Notes: generated by a model from the letters alone, not told the origin. 41,233 nt of DNA from Acetobacteraceae bacterium (GCA_025354865.1 JANXMB010000125.1:1-41233); one strand, 5' to 3'. Shown: positions 32,206-40,821, counted from the first letter of the stretch. Numbers and translations: made by a program.

Positions 32206-32673
32206 TCAGGCTTTCGGGCGCAGGTAATGCATTTCGTCGCCGGTCCAGCCGACGGCGTTCGGTACCGTGTAGAACAACTCGGCAATCATTGCCTTGAATT
32301 TCCAAACACCGTTTTCCCGCACGTAGACATCGTCGTAACGGCCGGCAACGACATAGCTGACGCCGAAACGACCGTATCGCGCTTCGAGGTAGGATGTTCC
32401 GGTCCCGGCGTCGCCATCGACCTCGACATCGTGGCTGTGGATGAACTGCTTGATGAAAAACCGATCCCGTTCGCCCATGGCGCGGAAGCCGCGATCGATG
32501 GCCTCGATGCCCTCGTACCGAGCGAGGTAGCCCAGCTCGACGACGGCGTCGTCGGTGAAGAGGGATCGGCATTGTTCGTACCGATTTTCGTTCAAGCTGG
32601 CATGGTAACGGTTTCGCAGGCGTCGGATATCTTCGATATCTTCCAGACGCTGGATACGTTGTTCTAAGGTCAT
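32206..32673 (-). CDS. SnoaL-like (NTF2-fold) protein
   Basis: A 155-residue NTF2-like protein: starts with the helix EDIEDIRRLRNRYHASLNEN, then RYEQCRSLFTDDAVVELG and a beta sheet ending GVWKFKAMIAELFYTV. This family includes ring-hydroxylating dioxygenase beta-like, ketosteroid isomerase and polyketide cyclase-like enzymes; which applies cannot be told. The ATG at 32673 overlaps the upstream carbonic anhydrase-like stop by four bases. Confidence 0.8.
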   Translation of the reverse strand: MTLEQRIQRLEDIEDIRRLRNRYHASLNENRYEQCRSLFTDDAVVELGYLARYEGIEAIDRGFRAMGERDRFFIKQFIHSHDVEVDGDAGTGTSYLEARYGRFGVSYVVAGRYDDVYVRENGVWKFKAMIAELFYTVPNAVGWTGDEMHYLRPKA

Positions 32674-33260
32674 GGCATTCCTACCTGTTCCCCGGCGGTC
32701 AATCTGGCAATTATGTCGTCGCGCCACGCGGCGAATTCCGCGCCGCTCCAGGCATCGTGTTTGCCCATCGCGTAGGCGCACGCGTTACGATAGTAGATCA
32801 ATGCATTGCGCCGGTTGGCAACGAAATTGTCCCTTACGGAGACGGCCTTGCCGGGCACGCCCATCACCACCGAACCTTCGGGGATAACCGCGCCGGGGGG
32901 CACCAGGGCCATCGAGCCGATAATGCTCCGGCGGCCGATTTTGGCGCCGTCCATGACCACCGATCCAATGCCGATCAGGCAATCGTCGCCAATTTCCGCC
33001 CCATGCACCACCGCGCGATGGGCGATCGAGCAATAATCCCCGATCGTGGTCCCCTTGCCGCCGCCAAGATGGATGACCGCGCCGTCCTGAATGTTGGTGC
33101 AGCGGCCGATGCGCACGCCGGCGCTGCCCTCGGACCGGATGACGGAATAGGGCCAGAAACTGCTGCCCTCCCCGGCGGTCACCAAGCCGAAAATACGGGC
33201 GGTCGGATCGACAAAGGCCGGCCGGTCGAGCGCGACATGCGGGCCGAGGACAAAGCTCAT
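32670..33260 (-). CDS. Gamma-carbonic anhydrase family protein
   Basis: A 196-residue left-handed beta-helix protein with hexapeptide repeats (IGRCTNIQDGAVIH, IGDYCSIAHRAVVHGAEIGD, CLIGIGSVVMDGAKIG). The His residues in VIHLG, AHRAVVHG correspond to the three zinc ligands of gamma-carbonic anhydrases. C-terminal helix after NFVANRRNALIYY. Many members (PaaY/YrdA type) act as thioesterases or are of unknown role. ATG at 33260. First gene of the leftward operon, divergent from the aminotransferase. Confidence 0.87.
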   Translation of the reverse strand: MSFVLGPHVALDRPAFVDPTARIFGLVTAGEGSSFWPYSVIRSEGSAGVRIGRCTNIQDGAVIHLGGGKGTTIGDYCSIAHRAVVHGAEIGDDCLIGIGSVVMDGAKIGRRSIIGSMALVPPGAVIPEGSVVMGVPGKAVSVRDNFVANRRNALIYYRNACAYAMGKHDAWSGAEFAAWRDDIIARLTAGEQVGMP

Positions 33261-33275
33261 GCGCGGAACTCCTTC

Positions 33276-33310
33276 GAGAGCGCGCGATGGCAGTGGTCTG
33301 AATCGCGCTT
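33276..33310. repeat. Truncated copy of the intergenic element
   Basis: Keeps gagagcgcgcgatgg at one end and ggtctgaatcgcgctt at the other; the central accgaaggt part is missing. Lies in the promoter region between the divergent carbonic anhydrase-like and aminotransferase genes. Confidence 0.7.
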
Positions 33311-33379
33311 CAACCGGCAACACGCTACCAGCCATGCCGCCGGCCTGCTATGGTTGGGCCACAACATAGGAGTGTCCCC

Positions 33380-34789
33380 ATGGCCCCGCCCCCGCCGTTC
33401 GGCGCGAATTCCGCCGCCGCCCGCGACATCGCTTCGGTATTGCATCCTTATACCGATTTGAAGACACACCAAACCGTCGGGCCGATGATAATTGCCCGTG
33501 GCAAAGGCGTGCGAGTATGGGACGACGCCGGCAAGGACTACATCGAATCCGTCGCCGGCCTCTGGTGCGCTTCGCTCGGTTTCGATAACGAACGCCTTGT
33601 GCAGGCGGCAATGACACAAATGCGGAAATTGCCATTTTACCACGCATTTACCGCGAAGTCGCACGAACCGACGATCGATCTGGCGGAAATGCTGCTGGAA
33701 CGCGCGCCAGTGCCCATGAGCAAGGTGTTCTTCGCCAACTCCGGCTCCGAGGCGAACGATTCCGCCATCAAAATGGTGTGGTATCTGAACAATGCCCTGG
33801 GCCGGCCGAAGAAGAAAAAGATTATCGGGCGGGTGAAAGGCTATCACGGCATCACCATCGCCGCCGCGTCGCTGACCGGGTTGCCCGCCAACCATCGTAG
33901 CTTCGATGTACCGCTCCCCGGCTTCGTGCACACGATCACCCCGCATTTTTACCACGGTGCGCTGCAAGGCGAATCCGAAGACGCCTTCGCCACACGCTGC
34001 GCGGACGAGCTGGAACAACTGATCCTGGCCGAGGGCCCCGACACCGTCGCCGCCATGTGGGCGGAACCGATCATGGGGGCGGGCGGTGTGATCCTGCCGC
34101 CGCGCGGATATTTCCCGAAAATCCAGGCAGTGCTGCGCAAATACGACATCCTGCTGGTCGTCGATGAGGTGATTTGCGGCTTCTGGCGCACCGGTCGTTA
34201 CTGGGGCAGCCAGACGTTGGACATTCAGCCGGATATCCTGACCTGCGCCAAAGCCTTGTCCGCGTCCTATTTGCCCATCAGCGCCGTCCTGGTGAGCCAG
34301 CGTGTGTTCGACGCCCTGGCCGACGAGAGCAATGCCATCGGCACATTCGGCCACGGGTTCACCTACTCCGGCCATCCGGTCCCCGCAGCCGTGGCGATCG
34401 AAACCCTGAAAATCTACGACGAAATCGACATGGGCGGGCATGTTGCTCGGGTTGGCCCCCATCTGCAAAACGAGTTGCGGCGCCGTTTCGCGGACCACGA
34501 ACTGGTGGGGGAAGTGCGGGGCACCGGGCTGATCGCCGCGATGGAATTGGTGGCCGACAAAGCCACGAAGACCAATTTCGACCCGCGTGCGAAAATCGGC
34601 CCGCGTCTCACCAAAATCATGGAGGAGAACGGCGTCATCGGCCGAGCGGCGGTGAACGATTCGCTGTGTTTCAGCCCGCCGTTGATCATCGAAACGGCGG
34701 AAATCGACGAAATGCTGGACCGCGTGAGCAAATCGCTGGACGCGCTGGCGGTGCAGATCCGTCGAGAACAGATCGCGGTCGTCGCGTAG
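33380..34789 (+). CDS. Class III (omega) aminotransferase
   Basis: A 469-residue PLP-dependent aminotransferase. The cofactor phosphate segment is ANSGSEANDSAIKM; the aromatic and Asp contacts are in RVKGYHG and VVDEVICGFWRTG; the PLP Lys is in LTCAKALSASYLP. It transfers an amine from an omega-amino acid or amine to pyruvate or a similar acceptor. The ATG at 33380 has a good aggagtg site. Divergent from the carbonic anhydrase operon. Substrate not determinable. Confidence 0.9.
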   Translation: MAPPPPFGANSAAARDIASVLHPYTDLKTHQTVGPMIIARGKGVRVWDDAGKDYIESVAGLWCASLGFDNERLVQAAMTQMRKLPFYHAFTAKSHEPTIDLAEMLLERAPVPMSKVFFANSGSEANDSAIKMVWYLNNALGRPKKKKIIGRVKGYHGITIAAASLTGLPANHRSFDVPLPGFVHTITPHFYHGALQGESEDAFATRCADELEQLILAEGPDTVAAMWAEPIMGAGGVILPPRGYFPKIQAVLRKYDILLVVDEVICGFWRTGRYWGSQTLDIQPDILTCAKALSASYLPISAVLVSQRVFDALADESNAIGTFGHGFTYSGHPVPAAVAIETLKIYDEIDMGGHVARVGPHLQNELRRRFADHELVGEVRGTGLIAAMELVADKATKTNFDPRAKIGPRLTKIMEENGVIGRAAVNDSLCFSPPLIIETAEIDEMLDRVSKSLDALAVQIRREQIAVVA

Positions 34790-34798
34790 ACAGCGATC

Positions 34799-34874
34799 GA
34801 TTACCGCCCCCGGCGTACCGTGAAGTCGGCGACATCCATCAGGGCCTGACGGATGTCGCTGGCGGGAAATACCG
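34799..34874 (-). pseudogene. Orphan copy of the ispB 3' end
   Basis: Matches 35694-35769 in 75 of 76 positions, same orientation (difference at 34816, T for C). It contains the last 24 codons and the TAA of the polyprenyl synthase on the minus strand but no upstream part. With the intact copy it brackets the lipoprotein gene as a direct repeat. Confidence 0.95.
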
Positions 34875-35065
34875 GCTCTGTTGCCACGACGGTATTTCTC
34901 GAAGACCCAGACGATGCAGGGGCAATACGGTTTCAGCCTGTTGGGCAAGGGGGGGCGGCCGCTGACGATGCGGCCGAAACCATGAAGGTCGAAAATCTGT
35001 GCAATTCCAGTCGGACCGTTATGGCTCTCAGTCGCGGAGAGTTTGCCTTTGTGCCTGTATCGCTC

Positions 35066-35094
35066 TCCAATCGTTCGGCGAACGAACGATTGGA
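35066..35094. promoter_or_regulatory. 12-bp perfect inverted repeat upstream of the lipoprotein gene
   Basis: tccaatcgttcg (35066-35077) and cgaacgattgga (35083-35094) with a 5-base loop. There is no T-run on either side. Could be an operator, a terminator remnant or a recombination site. Confidence 0.5.
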
Positions 35095-35213
35095 TCAAGG
35101 ATGGTGCCACTTTCCGTATCGATATCGAGAGAGTGGCGATTCAATCGTAAGTGAACCTCTTGCGCGAATTTTTCTTGAGTGTTACGTTTTGAATCGAAAT
35201 CGGGAATGTCCTC

Positions 35214-35621
35214 ATGAAAAAAATCGCGCGCGTTATTTCATTGTTTGCGATGTCCGCAGTGTCCGGATGCGCGTCGATTATCGTCGGAAACACGCAGTCC
35301 GTCGCAATCGACACGAATCCGCAGAAGGTATCGGATTGCCGTATTTCCAATGAAAAGGGCAACTGGTCGGTCAAATCGCCCGGATCGACATCGCTCACCA
35401 AAGCGAATGGGCCGTTAACGGTTGTCTGCACCTCGGCCGATGGCTGGTCGGGAACAGCAACCGCCCAATCGACAACGGCAGGCGCGGCGTTCGGCAATAT
35501 CATTGCCGGCGGCCTGATAGGTGCCGCAGTCGATATGAGTTCCGGGGCCGCCTACAATTATCCCGCGCAGATTATTGTGCCGATCGGCGCGATCGCCTCG
35601 GCGCAACCGGCGGGCGGCTGA
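35214..35621 (+). CDS. Small predicted lipoprotein
   Basis: A 135-residue protein with a lipoprotein signal: KKIARVISLFAMSAVSGC, with the lipobox AVSG|C at Cys19. The mature part begins ASIIVGNTQSVAIDTNP and has Cys residues in VSDCRISN and TVVCTSADG, then a Gly/Ala-rich segment (FGNIIAGGLIGAAVD) that may be a membrane-associating helix. Similar small lipoproteins are common in proteobacteria without a known role. It lies between the two direct repeats of the ispB tail, and its codons are less GC-rich than its neighbours, so it may have been acquired. Confidence 0.7.
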   Translation: MKKIARVISLFAMSAVSGCASIIVGNTQSVAIDTNPQKVSDCRISNEKGNWSVKSPGSTSLTKANGPLTVVCTSADGWSGTATAQSTTAGAAFGNIIAGGLIGAAVDMSSGAAYNYPAQIIVPIGAIASAQPAGG

Positions 35622-35693
35622 TCGCTTTACCGGCCGTGGTGCGTTTGCGGCCGCGCGCCACGTTCTTGTCCGACTCTTACGAGCACGCTGGGG

Positions 35694-35769
35694 GATTACC
35701 GCCCCCGGCGCACCGTGAAGTCGGCGACATCCATCAGGGCCTGACGGATGTCGCTGGCGGGAAATACCG
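35694..35769. repeat. Intact copy of the 76-bp direct repeat, within ispB
   Basis: This copy is the functional 3' end of the polyprenyl synthase gene (minus strand). Partner is 34799-34874, 895 bases away in the same orientation. Confidence 0.95.
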
Positions 35770-36745
35770 ATAGCGCCCGTTTGGCATCCTGCGCGAATAG
35801 GGCGGCGCGCGCGATGGTTGCGGCGATCGCGTCGTGGCGTTCCATCAATGCCAAAGCCCGCTCCAGATCGGCGTCGGTCTGTTCGGAATCCTCGATGGTG
35901 CGGCGCCAGAAGGCTTGTTCCTCGGCGTCGCCGGCGTGGAACGCCACAAGCACGGGCAGGGTCACCTTGCCCTCCCGGAAGTCGTCCCCGACCGTCTTGC
36001 CCAGCTTGGCCTGGTCGGCGGCATAGTCCAGGGCGTCGTCCACCAATTGGAACGCCATCCCCAATGCCATGCCGTAGGTGGCGAGCGCGTCTTCCTCGGC
36101 CGCCGGTCGGTCGGAGATGACGGCACCGACCCGGCAGGCGGCGTCGAACAGGGCGGCTGTCTTGCCCTTGATCACGTCCAGATAGCGGTTTTCGTCGGTC
36201 GTCAGGTCGTTCTGCGTCGCGAGTTGCAGGACCTCCCCCTCGGCGATGGTGGCCGCAGCGTGGGACAGGATGCCGAGCACCTTGAGCGAGCCGTCGGCGA
36301 CCATCAGTTGAAAGGCGCGGGCGAACAGGAAGTCGCCGACCAGCACGGATGCCGCGTTGCCGAAAATCGCATTGGCCGACGCCAACCCGCGCCGCAGCGC
36401 ACTTTCGTCGACGACATCGTCGTGCAGCAGGGTGGCGGTGTGGATGAACTCCACGCACGCGGCAAGGTCCACGTGACGGGTGCCGTTGGCCGAATCGTAG
36501 CCGCACAGGCGCGACGCCGCGAGGGTCAGCAGCGGTCGCAGCCGCTTGCCCCCGGCTGCGACGATATGCGCGGCGAGTTGCGGGATCAGCGCCACGGGGC
36601 TGTCCATGCGGGCGACGATGGTCCGATTGCACGCATGCAGGTCCGCAGCGACCAGCCGCACAAGGGCGGTCAGCGCGTCTTCGGGTTCCGAGCGCGGTAC
36701 GGGTTCCGCAGGATAGGCTTCGATCGAGGTGGCGACGACGCCCAA
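35696..36745 (-). CDS. ispB: Polyprenyl (octaprenyl/decaprenyl) diphosphate synthase
   Basis: Trans-prenyl transferase making the ubiquinone side chain. Has GGKRLRPLLTLAA, the first Asp motif LLHDDVVDES, VLVGDFLFARAFQLMV, EGEVLQL and the second Asp motif FQLVDDALDYAAD, then GKTVGDDFREGKVTLPVL. No ATG is in a sensible place; a TTG at 36745 follows tgggag with a seven-base spacing and gives 349 residues, slightly longer than E. coli IspB. A GTG at 36661 is an alternative. The glycosyltransferase gene lies upstream on the same strand. The product chain length cannot be read from sequence. Confidence 0.92.
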   Translation of the reverse strand: MGVVATSIEAYPAEPVPRSEPEDALTALVRLVAADLHACNRTIVARMDSPVALIPQLAAHIVAAGGKRLRPLLTLAASRLCGYDSANGTRHVDLAACVEFIHTATLLHDDVVDESALRRGLASANAIFGNAASVLVGDFLFARAFQLMVADGSLKVLGILSHAAATIAEGEVLQLATQNDLTTDENRYLDVIKGKTAALFDAACRVGAVISDRPAAEEDALATYGMALGMAFQLVDDALDYAADQAKLGKTVGDDFREGKVTLPVLVAFHAGDAEEQAFWRRTIEDSEQTDADLERALALMERHDAIAATIARAALFAQDAKRALSVFPASDIRQALMDVADFTVRRGR

Positions 36746-36872
36746 CGGGTTCTCCCAGGTGTCACGGAACGGGCCGGGGTTTATCGGCGGCAGCGCGGCA
36801 GGGGTCAAGGCCGGACGGGCAGGCGTCGCGACGCCCCCCCACCTTGTATCGCCGATGAGGGGGAAAGCCGGG

Positions 36873-37907
36873 TTATCGCGCCTTGGCGATGAGTTCTTCG
36901 TAGAGATTGAGGTAATCTTCCGCCATCCGCCGCGCCACGAAGCGACGATCGAATGTTGCCCGTATTTTTGCTCGGTCCAGCGTCGGGACCTTGGCGACTG
37001 CGGCGACGGCTTGGTCGATGTTCTCGACAATGAAACCGGTCACGCCGTCGTCCATCACCTCTGGCACGGAGCCGCAGTTGAACGCGATGACCGGGGTGCC
37101 GCAGGCCATGGCTTCGATCATCACCAGACCAAAAGGCTCCGGCCAGTCGATCGGGAAGATCAGGCATTGTGCGCCGGACAGGAAGGCGGGCTTCTGGGCG
37201 TCGTTGATTTCGCCGATGTATTCGACGTTGTCGTGGCTGTCGATCAGCGGCTTGATCTTGGCTTCGTAATATTCGCGATCGGCGTTATCCACCTTCGCCG
37301 CCATCTTCAACTTCAGGCCCGCGCGAGTGGCGATCTCGATCGCCCGATCGGCGCCTTTTTCCGGGGAAATACGGCCGAGGAAGGCGGCATATTCCTGCTT
37401 CACCGGTTGCGGCGTCAGGATATTCGGCGGCATGCCGTGATGCACCGTGCGCACCCAATTCAGGTTCGGGATCGGCTTGCGCTGGTTGTCGGAGATGGAA
37501 ACGAACGGCGATTCCAGGAACGTGCCATAGGTTTCGACGAATTCCGGCACGTCCAGGCGACCGTGAATGGTGGTCAGATAGGGCGTCTTCTGCCGGCTGA
37601 ACAATTGCAGCGGGAAATAGTCGATGTGGAAGTGCAGAATATCGAACTCGTCCTTGCGGCGGTAAATCAGCTCGACCATCCGATAATAGGTGGCGACCCA
37701 ATCCCTGACGCTGGGATCGAGCCGCAGCGCCTGTTCGCGCATCGGGGCCAGCCGAGCGGAGGTGATGGAATCGCCGCTGGCGAACAGCGTGACGTCGTGA
37801 CCCATTGCGACCAATTCCTCGGTCAAGGAATAGACGACGCGTTCGGTGCCGCCGTACAGCTTGGGCGGAACCGCTTCGAAAAGCGGGGAGATCTGGGCAA
37901 TGCGCAT
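36873..37907 (-). CDS. Family 4 glycosyltransferase
   Basis: A 344-residue GT-B fold enzyme: N-terminal MRIAQISPLFEAVPPKLYGG with the GGTERVV loop, an acceptor half up to about residue 160, and a donor half with FLGRISPEKGADRAIEIA and the EX7E-type segment EPFGLVMIEAMACGTPVIA. Probably uses a nucleotide sugar to modify a lipid or small molecule. The ATG at 37907 is chosen over the upstream frame because it starts the first beta strand. Possibly co-transcribed with ispB 127 bases on. Divergent from the ABC exporter gene. Confidence 0.88.
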   Translation of the reverse strand: MRIAQISPLFEAVPPKLYGGTERVVYSLTEELVAMGHDVTLFASGDSITSARLAPMREQALRLDPSVRDWVATYYRMVELIYRRKDEFDILHFHIDYFPLQLFSRQKTPYLTTIHGRLDVPEFVETYGTFLESPFVSISDNQRKPIPNLNWVRTVHHGMPPNILTPQPVKQEYAAFLGRISPEKGADRAIEIATRAGLKLKMAAKVDNADREYYEAKIKPLIDSHDNVEYIGEINDAQKPAFLSGAQCLIFPIDWPEPFGLVMIEAMACGTPVIAFNCGSVPEVMDDGVTGFIVENIDQAVAAVAKVPTLDRAKIRATFDRRFVARRMAEDYLNLYEELIAKAR

Positions 37908-38049
37908 GAAGGCGGGCCTGATTCGGTATGAGGTTCGCGGGCAGCGTCCCGCGCCGATGGTCGTAGCCATGGATTATGGCGGAATCTCGGCGTCTTCAAG
38001 TCGCCACAGTCCCGCGCCATAAAGGGGTCACGACAGGAGCCTGCAACCG

Positions 38050-39837
38050 ATGCCGACCGACCCATCGACCCAGCAACTGCCCGCGCTGCGCGGCCGGCCG
38101 CTGGCTTATTTGTTCCACTATATCGCCAAACATCCAGCCGGGCACCTCACCGTCCTGATCGCCGTGCTGCTGGCCGTCGGCTGCTCGGTGTCCACCCAGT
38201 ACGGCATGAAGCACCTGATCGATATCGTTTCGTCCGGCCTAGTCGCCGGGCACGACAAGGTCTGGGGCGGATTCGCACTGCTATGCGGACTGGTGGCAGC
38301 GGACAATTTGCTGTGGCGCGTCGGGGGCTACGCCGCCCATCGCACCTTCGTTGCGGTAACCGGCGACATCCGCCGCGATCTGTTCGCGCATTTGTCCGGC
38401 CATTCCCCCAGCTACTTCACCGAACGCCTGCCCGGGGCGCTGTCCAGCCGCATCAGCTCCACCGCGCTGGCCACCTTCACCCTTTTGAACACCGGGGTCT
38501 GGAGCGTCATTCCACCCATCGTCGCCGTCGTGCTGGCGATCGGGTTCATCGGTTCGGTGGACCTGGGGATGTCGCTGTGCCTGCTGGCGGTGGCGTTCTG
38601 CCTCGGCGTGCTGGTGTTCTGGCTGGCCAAGCGGGGCACGCCCCGGCATCGCGCCTATGCCGAAATGGCTGCTGCCGTGGATGGCGAACTGGTGGATGTC
38701 ATCGGCAATTTCGCTGTCGTGCGCGCGTTCGGCGCCACGTTTCGGGAGCAATCGCGCATCGGTGCGACCATGCAACGCGAAATGGCCGTCCGCCGTCGCA
38801 GCCTGTATTACATGGAGCATCTGCGCCTGATCCACGCCGTGCTGACGGCGCTGATGACGGCGGGCGTGGTTGGGTATGCCATCGTGCTGTGGCAGGCCGG
38901 CAAGGCGACGGTCGGCGATATCGTGTTGCTCACGTCTCTGGCGTTCACCATCCTGCACGGAACCCGCGATCTGGCGGTGTCGCTGGTGGACCTCACGCAG
39001 CATGTTGCTCGCCTGGATGAGGCGATTGGCACCCTGCTGACCCCGCACGAACTGCCCGACCGACCGAACGCCCCGGATTTGGTCGCTGGCCCCGGCGCCG
39101 TCGCGTTCGAAGCTGTGGCCTTCTCCTACCCCGGACGGAAGCCGGTGCTGGAGAATTTCGATCTGACGATCGCCGCCGGGCAGCGCATTGGGCTGGTCGG
39201 TTTCTCGGGCGCCGGCAAATCGACCGTGCTGTCGTTGCTGCAACGTTTTTACGACGTCACCCAAGGCCGCATCCTGATCGACGGGCAGGACATCCGCGAG
39301 GTGACGCAGAACAGCTTGCGGCAGGTCATGGCGATCGTGCCGCAGGACATTTCCATGTTCCATCGATCGGTGTTGGAGAATATCGGCTACGCGCGCCCCG
39401 ATGCCTCGGAAGCCGATATCCTGGCGGCGGCCGACATGGCGCATTGCCGCACGTTTATCGAGGCTCTGCCGGAAGGCTTCGCCACCATGGTCGGGGATCG
39501 CGGGGTGAAACTATCGGGCGGCCAACGCCAACGTCTGGCGATCGCCCGCGCGTTGCTGAAGGACGCCCCGATTCTGCTGCTGGACGAGGCGACCAGCGCG
39601 CTCGACACCGAATCCGAACAAGCCATCCAGGCAGCATTGGACCGGCTGATGACCGGACGCACCGTCATCGCCATCGCCCATCGCCTATCGACGCTGCGCA
39701 GCTTCGACCGCATCATTGTGATGGATCGCGGGTGTATCGTGGACGACGGGTCGCCGGACGAACTGGCCGGACGGGCTGGGCCGTATCGGGATCTGCTGCG
39801 GAAGCAGCACATGACCTCGACCGAGGTGGCAAGCTAA
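38050..39837 (+). CDS. ABC exporter (fused permease and ATPase)
   Basis: A 595-residue half-transporter that would work as a homodimer in the inner membrane. Six membrane segments occupy about residues 20-310. The ATPase domain has Walker A GFSGAGKST, Q-loop region IVPQDISMFHRSV, signature LSGGQRQRLAIARAL, Walker B ILLLDEATSALD and H-loop AIAHRLSTL. Of the MsbA/Atm1-like general type; substrate unknown. ATG at 38050. A small hairpin follows the stop, then the IS1-like element end. Confidence 0.92.
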   Translation: MPTDPSTQQLPALRGRPLAYLFHYIAKHPAGHLTVLIAVLLAVGCSVSTQYGMKHLIDIVSSGLVAGHDKVWGGFALLCGLVAADNLLWRVGGYAAHRTFVAVTGDIRRDLFAHLSGHSPSYFTERLPGALSSRISSTALATFTLLNTGVWSVIPPIVAVVLAIGFIGSVDLGMSLCLLAVAFCLGVLVFWLAKRGTPRHRAYAEMAAAVDGELVDVIGNFAVVRAFGATFREQSRIGATMQREMAVRRRSLYYMEHLRLIHAVLTALMTAGVVGYAIVLWQAGKATVGDIVLLTSLAFTILHGTRDLAVSLVDLTQHVARLDEAIGTLLTPHELPDRPNAPDLVAGPGAVAFEAVAFSYPGRKPVLENFDLTIAAGQRIGLVGFSGAGKSTVLSLLQRFYDVTQGRILIDGQDIREVTQNSLRQVMAIVPQDISMFHRSVLENIGYARPDASEADILAAADMAHCRTFIEALPEGFATMVGDRGVKLSGGQRQRLAIARALLKDAPILLLDEATSALDTESEQAIQAALDRLMTGRTVIAIAHRLSTLRSFDRIIVMDRGCIVDDGSPDELAGRAGPYRDLLRKQHMTSTEVAS

Positions 39838-39851
39838 ACCCGCTTGCGGGT
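39838..39851. terminator. Hairpin directly after the ABC gene stop
   Basis: acccgc (39838-39843) and gcgggt (39846-39851) with a 2-base loop, starting at the base after the TAA. The right arm runs into the proposed insertion element end (ggtagtgcc from 39849). Confidence 0.5.
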
Positions 39852-39857
39852 AGTGCC

Positions 39858-40736
39858 TCACTTTGCAATTCTCACTTTGTAGACGCGCGGTCGGTTCGGC
39901 TTGGACGCCGCTGCATCGATCATGCCCACCAGATCGTTCATGGTCCAAAGGGTCGTGGATAGGCCAGCAGCCATCGCGGGCGTGCATTTCAAAGTCTTGT
40001 GGATGCGAAGGTAATTATAGAAAACGGTGTAAAGGCTGACCGTCGCATAGTGCGGCTCTAGCTTTTTGCTAAAGGTGTTGGTGAGCCGAGTGAACCGACG
40101 CATGCCCATGCGGAAGTTTAGATTCTGGCGTTCCACATAGGACGTGCTGACGTATGCTTTGTCGGGGCGCCCTTCAACGCGGCGCTGTTCCGCGCCTTGG
40201 CATTCACCGGGGCTGTAGCGACCCAAAGCGCCTACTGGCGCGCCGTAGTGTTTCACCAGCATCGCGTAATCGATCGCCGATCCGAAAGCGCCCTCAACCG
40301 CTTCCAGGTATGGGCGATGGCCGTCCGTGGTCAGTTGGATACGGCTGGCAACGCGGCTAGCCACATCCTGCATAAAATCGTTTGCGTATTCGGCGTCGCG
40401 GCCACCACATGAGTAGCTGATGATCAACTTCGTGTCGGCATCCAGCGCGGTCCACGTCCAACAATCGCCAGCGGCTTCCGGCGCGGCTTTCGCGGCTGCG
40501 ACGTTCTTGGCCTTGGCGTGAATGAAGCTCCAAATTTCATCGCACTGGACGCGCTTGGACTGGACGTTGCGAACCTCCCGATCATGGAAGGCTTCGCATG
40601 CACGGCCAGCTTCTTCCAAGAGTTTCGCCACCGTGTTCGGCGACACGTCCATGGCGCGTGCGATAGAGTTCATGGATGAACCCTCGCAAAGCATGGAAAG
40701 AATTTGGACGCGCTTGGCGAGGAGCAACTTGTTCAT
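39858..40736 (-). CDS. IS1-family transposase
   Basis: A 292-residue DDE transposase in a single frame. An N-terminal helix-turn-helix (SMNSIARAMDVSPNTVAKLLEEAG) precedes the catalytic core: first Asp in QCDEIWSFI, second in TTDGHRPYLEAV, Glu in YVERQNLNFRMGMRRFTRL, the IS1-type ending. The start is placed at the ATG 40736 (MNKLLLAKRV), which lies about seven bases after a -10-like box; an ATG at 40742 and a TTG at 40772 are in frame. No frameshift or stop, so it appears intact. Less GC-rich than its neighbours. Confidence 0.9.
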   Translation of the reverse strand: MNKLLLAKRVQILSMLCEGSSMNSIARAMDVSPNTVAKLLEEAGRACEAFHDREVRNVQSKRVQCDEIWSFIHAKAKNVAAAKAAPEAAGDCWTWTALDADTKLIISYSCGGRDAEYANDFMQDVASRVASRIQLTTDGHRPYLEAVEGAFGSAIDYAMLVKHYGAPVGALGRYSPGECQGAEQRRVEGRPDKAYVSTSYVERQNLNFRMGMRRFTRLTNTFSKKLEPHYATVSLYTVFYNYLRIHKTLKCTPAMAAGLSTTLWTMNDLVGMIDAAASKPNRPRVYKVRIAK

Positions 40737-40743
40737 ACCCATA

Positions 40744-40772
40744 TTGATATGAATTTTTATGCTTAGCGTCAA
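40744..40772 (-). promoter_or_regulatory. Transposase promoter
   Basis: On the minus strand: -35 TTGACG (40772-40767), 17-base spacer, -10 TATCAA (40749-40744). A transcript should start near the ATG at 40736, giving little or no leader. Confidence 0.55.
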
Positions 40773-40785
40773 GCCATTTTTTCAG

Positions 40786-40805
40786 ATTTGCGCATTTGCG
40801 CAAAT
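40786..40805. promoter_or_regulatory. 20-bp perfect palindrome, probable operator
   Basis: atttgcgca, tt, tgcgcaaat: a 9-2-9 perfect inverted repeat that covers the -35 of the rightward gene and lies just upstream of the leftward promoter. A natural binding site for the HTH protein encoded next to it (inference). Confidence 0.65.
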
Positions 40806-40815
40806 ACGGTATAAT
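40787..40815 (+). promoter_or_regulatory. Promoter of the HTH gene
   Basis: -10 TATAAT (40810-40815), exact consensus; a poor -35 TTTGCG (40787-40792) at 17-base spacing, within the palindrome. The start codon at 40822 is six bases after the -10, so transcription should begin at or next to the A of ATG. Confidence 0.7.
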
Positions 40816-40821
40816 CGATTC

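Larger units (their letters stand above)
34790..35213. other. 424-base gap: duplicated ispB tail, then AT-richer leader of a lipoprotein gene
   Basis: Holds a 76-bp copy of the ispB 3' end (34799-34874), then about 340 bases with no convincing gene, including a 12-bp perfect inverted repeat at 35066-35094. Several open frames cross it on both strands but none looks like a protein. The base composition drops just before the lipoprotein gene (from about 35100), suggesting foreign origin or a promoter region. Confidence 0.6.

Noticed and set aside
29914-34789. One large catabolic operon from DUF35 to the aminotransferase
   Set aside because: Strands change at 31483 and 33260 and an 11-bp terminator hairpin separates the convergent genes.
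34853-35353. 166-codon plus-strand frame covering the gap before the lipoprotein
   Set aside because: It begins in the antisense of the ispB tail and ends inside the lipoprotein gene in another frame; no protein-like features.
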